Shown piece after piece: positions 35,468 to 44,231 of a stretch of DNA of 64,000 nucleotides (its first letter is position 1; each line of letters starts with the position of its first letter). The translations under genes and the position numbers were made by a program. The notes beneath the pieces are model-generated. The model worked only from the letters and a program-made list of their open reading frames with translations, was not told where the DNA came from and did no database searches. This DNA is from Rhodococcus globerulus NBRC 14531 (GTDB lineage: Bacteria; Actinomycetota; Actinomycetes; Mycobacteriales; Mycobacteriaceae). The stretch spans positions 186,001-250,000 of the forward strand of contig NZ_BCWX01000005.1 of assembly GCF_001894805.1 (NCBI RefSeq), given 5' to 3'.

Positions 35468-36409
35468 GGCGACGCCCTCGTAGTCGAACGAGTACACCTG
35501 ATCGTTCTTGACGGCGCGCAGACGCTGGAAGATGGTGTCGTTCGCCAACTTCTCGTTGATGGGACCCTTACCACCGTTGGTGATGATGACGTCGGCTTCG
35601 TCGAGTAGCTCCAACTGCTCCTTCGGGAACCACTCGTTGCTGCCGGCAGGAATTGCGAGTGAGCGGTCGTTGAACTGGAACCCGGCCTCGCTGATGACCG
35701 TCGTCTGATACTTGGTCGGCGAGTACAGCGAGAAACCACTCTCCTCGAAGTACGTGGTGTAGACGACCTTCACCTTGCTCAACACGTCAGCATTGTCGCT
35801 GCGGAACTTCGCGATCCGCGCCTCGTACCGGTCTGCCAACTCTTGAACCTTCGCACTCTGGTTGAGTGCGTCCGCGACCCCGAGGGCGCGCTCCTTCCAC
35901 GCGTACTGGCCGTCTTCGGCAAAAACTGCGGTCGGTGCAATCGACCGAATCTGCTCGTAAAGATCCGGGTCGTTCTCCGAAAGGAGGTTGGTCATCACGA
36001 TCAAGTCGGGAGACAAAGCCGCTATCGCCTCGGCGTTGGGCTCGTACCAGCGTCCCACCTTCGGAAGAGACCGCAGGGCAGACGCATACGGTTCCGGGAC
36101 GCCGTCGGCGTTCTCGTAGTCGACCGGCAACCCGACAGGTGTGAATCCGGCGTCGAACATCGCGGGGCCCGTGTAGTAATCGGCGCTGACCACCCGCTGC
36201 GGATTAACGGGTACCTCCACCTGGCCGTTGACGGTGGTGATCGTGCGCGTCTCGCCCTCGGCCGTTTCGCCCGAACTGGTTCCGCAGGCGGTAAGCAATC
36301 CGATCCCGGCTAAGGCACCGGCCCCGAGGAAACCTCGCCGGGTGAGTGCGGCGGTGATGCGAGCGAATTCGGCATCGGTATCGAGTGTCGGCAGCAGAAG
36401 TGATGTCAT
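35396..36409 (-). CDS. Iron-siderophore ABC transporter substrate-binding lipoprotein
   Basis: A 337-residue FecB/FepB-type binding protein. The leader has a twin-arginine motif (TRRGFLGAG, residues 24 to 32) and a lipobox (LTACG, about 39 to 43), so it is exported by Tat and lipid-anchored outside. Siderophore-binding lobes follow (VNPQRVVSADYYTG, LSPDLIVMTNLL, NEWFPKEQLELLDEADVII). An iron box lies 20 nt upstream. No permease or ATPase genes are adjacent, so it must serve a transporter elsewhere. Its 3' end overlaps the convergent GDT1 gene by 72 nt. Confidence 0.92.
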   Translation of the reverse strand: MTSLLLPTLDTDAEFARITAALTRRGFLGAGALAGIGLLTACGTSSGETAEGETRTITTVNGQVEVPVNPQRVVSADYYTGPAMFDAGFTPVGLPVDYENADGVPEPYASALRSLPKVGRWYEPNAEAIAALSPDLIVMTNLLSENDPDLYEQIRSIAPTAVFAEDGQYAWKERALGVADALNQSAKVQELADRYEARIAKFRSDNADVLSKVKVVYTTYFEESGFSLYSPTKYQTTVISEAGFQFNDRSLAIPAGSNEWFPKEQLELLDEADVIITNGGKGPINEKLANDTIFQRLRAVKNDQVYSFDYEGVASFGWALTFLEQFQPIAQEIRAKL

Positions 36410-36428
36410 TAAGTGTCCTGACAGTAAC

Positions 36429-36447
36429 TGAAATTAGGGTGACCTAA
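36429..36447 (-). promoter_or_regulatory. IdeR/DtxR-type iron box
   Basis: The 19-mer TGAAATTAGGGTGACCTAA matches the consensus TTAGGTTAGGCTAACCTAA at 14 of 19 positions and contains the palindrome TTAGG-N4-CCTAA. It lies 20 nt before the start of the siderophore-binding protein gene. Confidence 0.7.
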
Positions 36448-36519
36448 AAAATATCCTCACCTGCGGGGTTACGGTGAAGAGTATCGGTCAAGGGTTGTCT
36501 CTTTCACGCCACAGACAAC

Positions 36520-36530
36520 TGGTCTGACCA
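36520..36530 (+). promoter_or_regulatory. FadR/GntR-type operator overlapping a promoter
   Basis: The perfect palindrome TGGTCTGACCA fits the FadR-subfamily pattern TnGTnnnACnA. It sits 2 nt before a likely -35 (TTGACC, 36532 to 36537) with a TATCGT-like -10 18 nt further on, 38 nt upstream of the regulator's ATG, the right place for autoregulation. Confidence 0.65.
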
Positions 36531-36567
36531 CTTGACCTCTTGCCAGAAGGTGGCCTATCGTCAGTAC

Positions 36568-37290
36568 ATGTTCCAACCCGTTGCACGTACCTCGGCTTCC
36601 GGCGCAGTGTTCGACCAGATTTCGGTGAAAGTGCTGGCCGGAGAGCTTGCGGCGGGCGAAAATCTCCCCAGCGAGCGCAAGCTCGCCGAGGCGTTCGGCG
36701 TCTCGAGGCCCGCGGTCCGAGAGGCAATTCAGAAGCTCGCCCAAGCGGGACTAGTCGAGGTCCGCCAGGGCGAATCGACGTCAGTGCGTGATTTTCGACG
36801 CCAGGCCGGACCCGAGCTTCTCCCCCAATTGCTGATACGCGACGGTGTCCCCGACCTGGCCGTGGTGCGCAGTGTCCTGGAAACTCGTGAGTTGATGGGA
36901 CCGCAGATCGCGGTGTTTGCCTCCCGTCGCATCTCCGAGGAATCTGCCCGAGAACTCGACACGGCCGTGGATCAACTAGGCGCCACCGAAGATCCGGTAG
37001 AGCTGCAAGACCGCGCTCTGGCGTTCTGGGACGTCGTCGTCGACAGCGCGGATTCCATTGCCTTCCGTTTGATCTTCAACAGCCTGCGCGCTGCATACGA
37101 ACCGGCCATGACTGCACTTGCCTCCGTCATGGTCGCCGAAGTCGGCCAGACCGACCTGTATCGAAAACTGGCCTCCGCCATCACTTCACACGACGAGTCA
37201 ACTGCCGAGGCGTCAGCCGCACAGCTCCTTCACACCGGCACGACGGCAATCGGCGACGCTCTCACCTTCCTGGAAGGACTGAAACCATGA
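36568..37290 (+). CDS. FadR-subfamily GntR transcription factor
   Basis: A 240-residue regulator. The N-terminal winged helix (residues 10 to 75) has LPSERKLAEAFGVSRPAVREAI, the GntR recognition helix, and LVEVRQGESTSVRD for the wing. The C-terminal FCD-type helical domain (80 to 235, VVRSVLETRELMGPQIAVFA) binds an effector, usually an organic acid or acyl compound. I use the ATG at 36568, not the in-frame TTG at 36532, which falls in the promoter. It overlaps the next gene by 4 nt (ATGA), so it controls or co-operates with the desaturase-like enzyme. Confidence 0.92.
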   Translation: MFQPVARTSASGAVFDQISVKVLAGELAAGENLPSERKLAEAFGVSRPAVREAIQKLAQAGLVEVRQGESTSVRDFRRQAGPELLPQLLIRDGVPDLAVVRSVLETRELMGPQIAVFASRRISEESARELDTAVDQLGATEDPVELQDRALAFWDVVVDSADSIAFRLIFNSLRAAYEPAMTALASVMVAEVGQTDLYRKLASAITSHDESTAEASAAQLLHTGTTAIGDALTFLEGLKP

Positions 37291-37937
37291 GCAAGCCCAT
37301 CACTCTCGCCGATGCCGCACGAACGTTCCGCAAGTCACCGACGCCGTGGATGATCGGCACCATGTTGGTGGCTGCAGCGTCGACGCGCATCGCGCTGGGC
37401 GACTGGCAGATCACCGACGCACTTGTTCCGCTCGTGATGCTTACCGCATTCCCCTTCGTGGAGTGGATCATTCACGTCTTCGTTCTCCATTGGAAGCCGC
37501 GGACCATTGCCGGCGTCACCCTCGATTCACGCCTGGCGCGCAGCCATCGGGAGCACCATTTCGCCCCGCGAACCGTCTCACTCATCTTCATTCCGTGGCA
37601 GACGCTCCTGATCGTGATTCCCGTCCTGACCGCTGTCGCACTCCTGGCGTTTCCCCGCGTCGAACTCGGCCTGACCTTCCTGACCTGTATTTCCGTACTA
37701 GGTCTCGGCTACGAGTGGACTCATTTCCTCATCCACAGTGACTACAAGCCGAAAACTGCTCTCTACCGGTCGGTTTGGCGCAACCATCGCAACCATCACT
37801 TCAAGAACGAGCACTACTGGTTCACCGTCACCACCGCGGGAACGGCCGATCGCGTACTGGGCACGTACCCCGATCCCAAATCCGTCGAGACATCCCCGAC
37901 GGCCAAGAACCTGCACGGCACCGCGTCGAAGCTGTGA
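37287..37937 (+). CDS. Sterol desaturase / fatty acid hydroxylase family protein
   Basis: A 216-residue membrane enzyme with about four hydrophobic segments and the histidine boxes of the di-iron desaturase/hydroxylase superfamily: EWIIHVFVLH (59 to 68), SHREHHF (87 to 93), HFLIHS (145 to 150) and HRNHHF (167 to 172). It should oxidise a lipid (fatty acid, carotenoid or sterol-like). Start ATG overlaps the FadR stop (ATGA), implying translational coupling and joint regulation. Confidence 0.9.
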   Translation: MSKPITLADAARTFRKSPTPWMIGTMLVAAASTRIALGDWQITDALVPLVMLTAFPFVEWIIHVFVLHWKPRTIAGVTLDSRLARSHREHHFAPRTVSLIFIPWQTLLIVIPVLTAVALLAFPRVELGLTFLTCISVLGLGYEWTHFLIHSDYKPKTALYRSVWRNHRNHHFKNEHYWFTVTTAGTADRVLGTYPDPKSVETSPTAKNLHGTASKL

Positions 37938-38081
37938 AGAAACGCCGATTCCTGGCCCCCAGCTGGCAATGAACTTGAACTTGACTGTGTATCAGCGATT
38001 TTCGTTGAAACCCACTCGAACCGTGCTTAGTGTCGATGGAGTCAGAAGTTCGAAAAACGCTGTAACCGAAGGACACAACAC

Positions 38082-38240
38082 ATGTTCAACGATGTATTTA
38101 ACAACGTCATCCACCCGATGGTCACGAACTTCCAGCAGTTGGGTCCCCAGCAGTTCATTCCCCAGCAGTTCATCCCTCAGGGCCTGTTCCAGCAAGCGCC
38201 GCAGGCCGCAGAGCAGGCTGTGACGATCTTCGGTAGCTGA
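38082..38240 (+). CDS. 52-residue Gln/Pro-rich small protein
   Basis: A short frame between the desaturase and amidase genes: it begins MFNDVFNNVIHPMVTNF, contains the direct repeat QQFIPQQFIPQ and ends in VTIFGS. An AAGGA ribosome-binding site lies 10 nt before the ATG, codons end mostly in C or G (in contrast to random frames), and the upstream 144 nt could carry a promoter. There is no signal peptide or membrane segment; the N-terminal part may form an amphipathic helix. I do not recognise it. It is below common gene-finder size limits. Confidence 0.6.
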   Translation: MFNDVFNNVIHPMVTNFQQLGPQQFIPQQFIPQGLFQQAPQAAEQAVTIFGS

Positions 38241-38330
38241 TACCGCAATCCACAGATAGCGCCACTCAGGGGTCGTCCGTCCAATATGCTGGACGGACGA
38301 CCTGAGTGCCTCCGCCTGACAAGGATCCCC

Positions 38331-39743
38331 ATGAGCCCCAACACCCCCGTCCACGCATTCACCGATGACGCCCTGGGCGATCTCGACGCCACCGGCGTCG
38401 CCGCCCGGATCGAATCAGGCGAGGTGACCGCACGGGAGGTCATGGAGGCGTCGATCGCGCGCGCCGAGGCAGTGCAGGGGCAATTGAACGGTCTGGCCTG
38501 CACAGACTTCGATCGCGCCCTCGCCAGGAGCAACCGGCCGGCCACGGGCATCTTCGCCGGCGTCCCCACCGCGATCAAGGACAACACCGACAGCGCCGGC
38601 CTCCCCACCCAGCAGGGCAGCACCGCCTTCACCGCAGTCCCCGCCAAGGCTGACAGCGATTTCGCGAAGCAGTTCCTCTCCACCGGGGCCATTTCGATCG
38701 GCAAGACCCGACTGCCCGAGTTCGGATTCAGTGCGTCCACCGAGTACATGACGGAAGAACCCGTGCACAACCCGTGGAACCCGGCCTACTCGTCGGGCGC
38801 TTCCTCGGGTGGCGCTGCCGCACTGGTTGCTGCCGGAGTCCTCCCGATCGCGCACGCCAACGACGGCGGTGGATCGATTCGCATTCCCGCCGCTGCCTGC
38901 GGACTGGTCGGACTCAAACCCACTCGCGGCCGTACCATCGCCGATCCGGCCGACAAGTCGATGCCGATCCGGCTGATCGCTCAGGGCGCCGTCACCCGCA
39001 CGGTTCGCGACACTGCACGATGGATGTCAGCGGCCGAAAGTTACTACCGCAATCCACGACTCGCACCGGTTCGCCTGATCGAAGGACCGAGTTCCACACG
39101 ATTGCGCGTCGGTGTGATCACCGATTCCGTGACGGTCACCAAGACCGACGACGAGACACGCAAGTCCGTCGGAGCTACGGCTGAACTCCTTGCAAGCCTT
39201 GGCCATCACGTCGAGGACGCGGCATTGCCCGTCGGACCGGAATTCATCGACGACTTCAGCATCTACTGGGGCTTTTTGTCGTTTGCCATCTCCACCGGTG
39301 GCAAACAGATGCTCGGGCCTGACTTCGACAAGTCAGCGACCGACAACCTCACGAAGGGCCTCTACACGCTGTACCGGAAGAACCTGGTGAAGACGCCGCG
39401 CGTGCTCTACCGCCTGCGACGCCTCCAGCAGCAGTACAGCGCCATGTTCTTGAAGTACGACGTCGTGCTCTCGCCTGCTCTGGGGCACACCACCCCCGAG
39501 CTCGGATACCTTTCTCCTGCTCAGCCTTTCGAGGAACTCTTCGACAAGTTGATCGCGTACACGTCGTTCACGCCGCTGAACAACATCTCCGGTGGTCCCG
39601 CGATTTCGCTACCGATGCACCAGACCAGCAATGGTTTGCCGTTGGCTTCGCATTTCTCCGCCGATCTCGGCGACGAGCGCACACTCCTCGAATTGGCCTT
39701 CGAACTGGAAGAGGCTCAGCCCTGGAGAAGAATCCAGGACTGA
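38331..39743 (+). CDS. Amidase (amidase signature family)
   Basis: A 470-residue amidase. The Ser-cisSer-Lys triad is readable: Lys in [13 protein letters not shown] (about residue 82), and the Gly/Ser-rich signature [17 protein letters not shown] and [18 protein letters not shown] (about 150 to 195). Members hydrolyse amide bonds of small molecules, peptides or Asn/Gln-tRNA precursors; the missing GatB/GatC neighbours argue against GatA. Start ATG 38331 follows AAGGATCC. Substrate unknown. Confidence 0.92.
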   Translation: MSPNTPVHAFTDDALGDLDATGVAARIESGEVTAREVMEASIARAEAVQGQLNGLACTDFDRALARSNRPATGIFAGVPTAIKDNTDSAGLPTQQGSTAFTAVPAKADSDFAKQFLSTGAISIGKTRLPEFGFSASTEYMTEEPVHNPWNPAYSSGASSGGAAALVAAGVLPIAHANDGGGSIRIPAAACGLVGLKPTRGRTIADPADKSMPIRLIAQGAVTRTVRDTARWMSAAESYYRNPRLAPVRLIEGPSSTRLRVGVITDSVTVTKTDDETRKSVGATAELLASLGHHVEDAALPVGPEFIDDFSIYWGFLSFAISTGGKQMLGPDFDKSATDNLTKGLYTLYRKNLVKTPRVLYRLRRLQQQYSAMFLKYDVVLSPALGHTTPELGYLSPAQPFEELFDKLIAYTSFTPLNNISGGPAISLPMHQTSNGLPLASHFSADLGDERTLLELAFELEEAQPWRRIQD

Positions 39744-39763
39744 GCCCCACCCGATAAATACCC

Positions 39764-41962
39764 TCAGTCTCGTGGCAATCCGAGCATGCGCTCACCGATC
39801 ACGTTGAGCTGCACCTCGGTTGTGCCGCCGTAGATGGTGGTGGCACGGCCCGAAATGAGCTGCTCCATCGCCTTGTCGCTTGGCTGACCTGGGATACTGA
39901 CCGCTCCGGCAGCACCCAGTTCGGCGACGACGAACTCGGCGATCGACTGGCTGATCTTCATCGCCAACAGCTTGCCGACGCTCGACGTCGTACTCACGTC
40001 GATTCCCGAAAGTTGCTTGAGCACAACGCGGGAGCCGATGAGGTCGATCGCCTGGCTCTCGGCCACCAGCTCACCGACGCGGTAGCGTCCGATCGGGCTC
40101 AGGTCTGCTGACTTCGCGAACTTCAGTAGATCGGAGTCCGAGGCGTACGCCTCCATCTTCTGGCTCAGGGCGACGCGCTCGCCGGCCAGCGTCGTACGTG
40201 CAACGTTCCAGCCGTCGTTGACCTCGCCGACCACGTTCTCGTCGGGGATGAACACGTCGTCGAGGAACACCTCGTTGAACAACGCCGAACCCGTCATCTC
40301 ACGCAGCGGGCGAACAGTGATGCCCGGTGTCGACATGTCCAGGACGAAGTACGTGATGCCCTGATGCTTCGGCTTGCCGGCGTCCGTACGGGCGATCAGC
40401 ATTGCCCAGTCGGAGAACTGCGCAACCGTAGTCCAGATCTTCTGACCGGTGATCTTCCAACCGCCGTCGACCTTTTCGGCCTTCGTGGACAATGACGCGA
40501 GGTCGGAACCAGCACCGGGCTCACTGAAGAGCTGGCACCACACCAGCTCACCCTGCAGGGTCGGTACTGCCAGTTCCTGCTTCTGCTTGTCCGAACCATG
40601 CGCTACGACGGCCTGCACGGCCCAGGTGCCCATCAGGAGCTGCGGCATCGAGATACCCGCAGCCTTGATCTCCTGGGAGATGACGATCTGCTCGAGCGGA
40701 GCAGCGCTGCGCCCGTACGGCTTCGGCAGGTGAGGCTGAACCCAGCCGCCGTCGCCGAGCGCGATCAGCTGGTCGTCCTCGTCGAGCTCGACCAACTTGG
40801 CAAGCTCGGCCGCGATGCCGCCGCGGATCTCCTCTGCCTCGGGCGGCAGTTCGAGAACCGAAGCCCGGCTGACACCGTCAAGTGCCTGCTGCGCAACACG
40901 GTTGGCGCGATCCTCGCGAGTACCGAGAATGCCGCGGATCGAGAGTGCGCGACGGTAGTACAGGTGCGCGGCGTGCTCCCACGTGAATCCGATGCCGCCG
41001 TGGACCTGCACACAATCCTGAGCTACCTGCACTGCGGCGTCCGGCACGATGACTGCGGCGATATCGGCGGCAAAATCTGCCGTGTCGTCGCCCTTGTCCA
41101 ATGCGCTTGCCGCATCCCACACAACGGCGCGTGCCTGCTCGAGTGCAATGCCCATCTGCGCACACTTGTGCTTGACGCCCTGGAACTGGCCGATGGGTCG
41201 CCCGAACTGCACACGGGTCTTGGCGTACTCCGACGCAGTGGAAACACACCAGGACATGACGCCGACGTCTTCGGCACCGAGAACGACTGCGGCAATGGAC
41301 CGTACCCGCGCCTCGGTGAGACCGTCGAGTATCCGTTCGGCGCCGATCTGAACATTGTCAGCTTCGATCCGCGCACTGCCGCGCAGCACGTCGATGCTGT
41401 CCTGCACGGTGATCGCGACTGCGCTGCTCTCGAGCACCGCGTAGCGGACACCCTCGGGCAACTGGATCGGGACCAGCAGCACGTCGGCGTGTTCACCACC
41501 GAGCACACCGTCGAGTGCGCCCGTGATCTTGTATCCACCGTCCGACGACTCGGCCGTCAACGGTGCACCCAAGGCGACTGCTGCTGTACGACTTCCGTCG
41601 ATCAGGCCCGGCAGAAACTCGGGTCCCGCCTTGGAATCAGCGGCGCCGAGAACGGCGCTTGCCAATACTGTCGGAACAAACGGGCCGGGAGAGACAGTGC
41701 GGCCCAATGCTTCCAGTGCCACCGCCAAGGTCAGCAGACCGGCGCCGTGACCACCCTGTTCTTCCGGAACCGCGAGCCCGAGAAGGTCCTGCCCGACCAG
41801 GGCCGTCCAGAACTCGGGGAACTTGTCCTCGGTCCTCGACTCCACCGCCGCGCGCACCTGCTCGGTAGTGATGGTGCGCTCGGCGAATGACCGCACCGAA
41901 TCTGCGAGTGCGGTGTGCTCCTCACTCAGCCCGAGGCCGAGTTCGTATGCGTTGCGTGCCAT
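39764..41962 (-). CDS. Fused double acyl-CoA dehydrogenase
   Basis: A 732-residue protein holding two acyl-CoA dehydrogenase domains. The first (1 to about 370) has GLSEEHTALADSVRSFAE, the FGRPIGQFQGVKHKCAQM helix and QVHGGIGFTWEHAAHLYYRR; the second (about 375 to 732) has WCQLFSEPGAGSDLASL, GWKITGQKIWTT and ends YGGTTEVQLNVIGERMLGLP. Normal enzymes are near 380 residues. Fusion forms such as FadE34 of mycobacteria act on steroid side-chain CoA esters, which makes a bulky or branched substrate likely. It is the last gene of the thiolase/SRPBCC/MaoC/SDR operon, 4 nt after the SDR. Confidence 0.93.
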   Translation of the reverse strand: MARNAYELGLGLSEEHTALADSVRSFAERTITTEQVRAAVESRTEDKFPEFWTALVGQDLLGLAVPEEQGGHGAGLLTLAVALEALGRTVSPGPFVPTVLASAVLGAADSKAGPEFLPGLIDGSRTAAVALGAPLTAESSDGGYKITGALDGVLGGEHADVLLVPIQLPEGVRYAVLESSAVAITVQDSIDVLRGSARIEADNVQIGAERILDGLTEARVRSIAAVVLGAEDVGVMSWCVSTASEYAKTRVQFGRPIGQFQGVKHKCAQMGIALEQARAVVWDAASALDKGDDTADFAADIAAVIVPDAAVQVAQDCVQVHGGIGFTWEHAAHLYYRRALSIRGILGTREDRANRVAQQALDGVSRASVLELPPEAEEIRGGIAAELAKLVELDEDDQLIALGDGGWVQPHLPKPYGRSAAPLEQIVISQEIKAAGISMPQLLMGTWAVQAVVAHGSDKQKQELAVPTLQGELVWCQLFSEPGAGSDLASLSTKAEKVDGGWKITGQKIWTTVAQFSDWAMLIARTDAGKPKHQGITYFVLDMSTPGITVRPLREMTGSALFNEVFLDDVFIPDENVVGEVNDGWNVARTTLAGERVALSQKMEAYASDSDLLKFAKSADLSPIGRYRVGELVAESQAIDLIGSRVVLKQLSGIDVSTTSSVGKLLAMKISQSIAEFVVAELGAAGAVSIPGQPSDKAMEQLISGRATTIYGGTTEVQLNVIGERMLGLPRD

Positions 41963-41966
41963 GCGC

Positions 41967-42833
41967 TTACAGACGTTCGGCGAGGTCGGCGGTGGTCCAG
42001 GGACCCTCGCTCTCGATGGTGTTCACACCGTGCCAGCCGGCGAGTTCCGTGATAGCACCACCCTGAACGGCGTACACCTTGCCGGTCAGCTTGCAGTCCG
42101 CTGCCGCTAGATAGGCCACCAACGGGGAGATGTTGGACGGCGCAAACGCGTCGAACTCACCCTCGGGGACCTCGGCGGCGAACAACGCGCCCATACCGGG
42201 TGTCGCCAGCGTCAGCCGAGTACGCGCGATCGGCGCAATAGCGTTGACACGCACACCGTATCGATCGAGCTCGTCAGCGGCCACCAGAGTCAGGGCTGCG
42301 ATGCCCGCCTTGGCGGCGCCGTAGTTGCCCTGGCCCGCGTTGGGCATGAAGGTACCCGAAGCCGAAGCGGTGTTGATGACCGAAGCGTTGACGGTCTCGC
42401 CTGCCTTGCTCTGGTCCTTCCAGTACGCGGCAGCGTGGTGCAGCGTCGCCGCATGACCCTTGAGGTGCACGGCAATGACTGCATCCCACTGGCTCTCGTC
42501 CATACCGGCGATGAAGGCGTCACGAAGAATGCCGGCGTTGTTGACCAGTACGTCGAGTCGGCCGAACTCGCTGACGGCCTGCTTGACGAGGCCCTCGGCG
42601 CCGTCCCAGGTGGCGATGTTGTCGGTGTTGGCAACGGCCTTGCCGCCTGCAGCGACGATCTCGTCGACTACCTGCTGCGCGGGGCCGGCATCTGCACCCG
42701 AACCGTCGTTTGCTCCGCCGAGATCGTTGACCACGACGCTCGCACCCTCACTGGCGAAGAGCAGCGCATGCTCACGGCCGATGCCGCGTCCTGCTCCGGT
42801 GATGATCGCTACGCGACCGTCGAGACTTCCCAT
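41967..42833 (-). CDS. Short-chain dehydrogenase (3-hydroxyacyl-CoA type)
   Basis: A 288-residue Rossmann enzyme. VAIITGAGRGIGREHALLFA is the cofactor glycine motif, NNAGI the structural one, the catalytic Ser lies in VINTASASGTF and the Tyr-Lys pair in GNYGAAKAGIAAL. The NAD(P)-binding region continues with SVVVNDLGGANDGSGADAG, typical of the peroxisomal multifunctional enzyme (HSD17B4) dehydrogenase part, which oxidises 3-hydroxyacyl-CoA. That, with the MaoC hydratase next to it, gives the hydration and oxidation steps of beta-oxidation. Confidence 0.93.
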   Translation of the reverse strand: MGSLDGRVAIITGAGRGIGREHALLFASEGASVVVNDLGGANDGSGADAGPAQQVVDEIVAAGGKAVANTDNIATWDGAEGLVKQAVSEFGRLDVLVNNAGILRDAFIAGMDESQWDAVIAVHLKGHAATLHHAAAYWKDQSKAGETVNASVINTASASGTFMPNAGQGNYGAAKAGIAALTLVAADELDRYGVRVNAIAPIARTRLTLATPGMGALFAAEVPEGEFDAFAPSNISPLVAYLAAADCKLTGKVYAVQGGAITELAGWHGVNTIESEGPWTTADLAERL

Positions 42834-42874
42834 CAGTTCAGATTCCCATCAGTTCAGTTGTCGGACATGAAGAC

Positions 42875-43750
42875 TCATTTGTCGGCGATGACCGCGAGGC
42901 CGTCCTTGATGACGAGGTCGCCGACCGCGCTGGTTTCGTACGAGTACGACGTGGCTCCGTCTGCCGAACCCGACTTGTAGAACACCGTCTCGATGTCCTG
43001 TGTCGGGAGTACGGGTTTCGCGAATCGCACTGCGAGACGGCGCAACCGCTCGGTCTCTCCGCCCGCCAGTTCGGTCAGGGCTCCCCACGACGTGAACGCC
43101 ATCGTGCACAGTCCGTGGTTGATGATTCCGGGGAGACCGGACATCCGAGCGATCTCCTCGTCGAGGTGGATCGGCATCGGATCGCCGGAAGCCGGTGAGT
43201 ACCGGAACGTCTGGTCCTCGTCGATATGCTGGTTCATCACCGCTGCGGGACTACCCGCGCGAAGAGCGTCGTCGAATCGGTGTTCGGGAGCCTTCTCACC
43301 CAGGCCGGGGCCTGCGTCGACCTTGCGGAAGAAGGCCGTCATCCACTGCTCGTTGACCAATTCACCCTTGTCGGTTTTTGTTTCGACGTAGATGACGACG
43401 GTGGATCCGTTGTCCCGGCCCTCGAATCCGATGGGCTTGGCACGAGCGACCAGATGGTCACCGGGGTAGATCGGACGGTGGAACAGGAAGTCCTGCTCAC
43501 CGTGAACGAGCTTCATCAGCAGTTCGACCGGCGCCACCGACAGCGCAGCGGGTGCCATCGACATGAAGACGGGTACCACCGCGAAGACCGGTGGAGCGAT
43601 CTCGCCTTTCAGGTGTCGCTCGATGGGATCGTTGGTGGCAGCGGCGTATTCGGCGATGCGCTCGGCTGTCACCTCGAAGTGCTCCGGATCGGTCCATACG
43701 TCCAGCCCGGACGTATCGAATTCGACCGCGTTGGTCTTCGGTGTTGTCAT
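42875..43750 (-). CDS. MaoC-type enoyl-CoA hydratase (double hot dog)
   Basis: A 291-residue hydratase with two hot-dog domains. The second holds the hydratase-2 active site PIHLDEEIARMSGLPGIINHGL (Asp and His) near residues 205 to 230. The start at 43750 is preferred: the longer frame to 43822 adds 24 residues read antisense to the SRPBCC gene. It should hydrate trans-2-enoyl-CoA to the R-3-hydroxyacyl form for the adjacent SDR. It lies 7 nt after the SRPBCC gene. Confidence 0.9.
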   Translation of the reverse strand: MTTPKTNAVEFDTSGLDVWTDPEHFEVTAERIAEYAAATNDPIERHLKGEIAPPVFAVVPVFMSMAPAALSVAPVELLMKLVHGEQDFLFHRPIYPGDHLVARAKPIGFEGRDNGSTVVIYVETKTDKGELVNEQWMTAFFRKVDAGPGLGEKAPEHRFDDALRAGSPAAVMNQHIDEDQTFRYSPASGDPMPIHLDEEIARMSGLPGIINHGLCTMAFTSWGALTELAGGETERLRRLAVRFAKPVLPTQDIETVFYKSGSADGATSYSYETSAVGDLVIKDGLAVIADK

Positions 43751-43757
43751 TGAGCCG

Positions 43758-44189
43758 TTACCCGACCAGCTCGGCGAACTTAGCCAGCGAGGCCTCGAGA
43801 TCAACCTTGGCGTTCTTGGCAACTGCCTTGCCGATCGGCCCGACGATCATGGTGCCCTTGAAGCTGGCGTCGACGGTTGCCTTCGAACCCGCACCGTCGG
43901 CCTCGACCGAGAGAACGAATTCGACGGTGACGCCGGCCATTCCGGTACCGGCGATCTTGACCATCTTCGGAACCTCTACCTCTTCGACGGTCCACTCGAT
44001 CTTGTTTGCCATACCCATCACGGAGACGACCTCGGTGAACTTGGCGCCCAACGCAACCTGGGTGGGGAGTTCACTCTTCCAGCCCTGGTGAATGGTGAGC
44101 CACTCTTCCCAGCGAGACAGGTCGGAGAGCGCATCCCAGGTCTTCTCGGGGGATGCGGGCAGTACAGCGGAGACGGAAACGGAAGCCAT
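43758..44189 (-). CDS. SRPBCC family protein
   Basis: A 143-residue helix-grip (START/Bet v1-like) protein with VSAVLPASPEKTWDALSDLSRW at its start, forming a hydrophobic cavity that binds lipids or acyl chains. The ribosome-binding site TAGGAG precedes the ATG. In this operon it could be a carrier or sensor for the substrate; a catalytic role is not evident. It is followed 7 nt later by the MaoC gene. Confidence 0.88.
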   Translation of the reverse strand: MASVSVSAVLPASPEKTWDALSDLSRWEEWLTIHQGWKSELPTQVALGAKFTEVVSVMGMANKIEWTVEEVEVPKMVKIAGTGMAGVTVEFVLSVEADGAGSKATVDASFKGTMIVGPIGKAVAKNAKVDLEASLAKFAELVG

Positions 44190-44231
44190 GATGAAACTCC
44201 TAGTGGGTAGCTAGCGGGTTGTGGGTGTGAT

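Noticed and set aside
40598..41890. Plus-strand 430-codon frame opposite the fused acyl-CoA dehydrogenase
   Set aside because: Antisense shadow; no family similarity and the opposite gene is certain.
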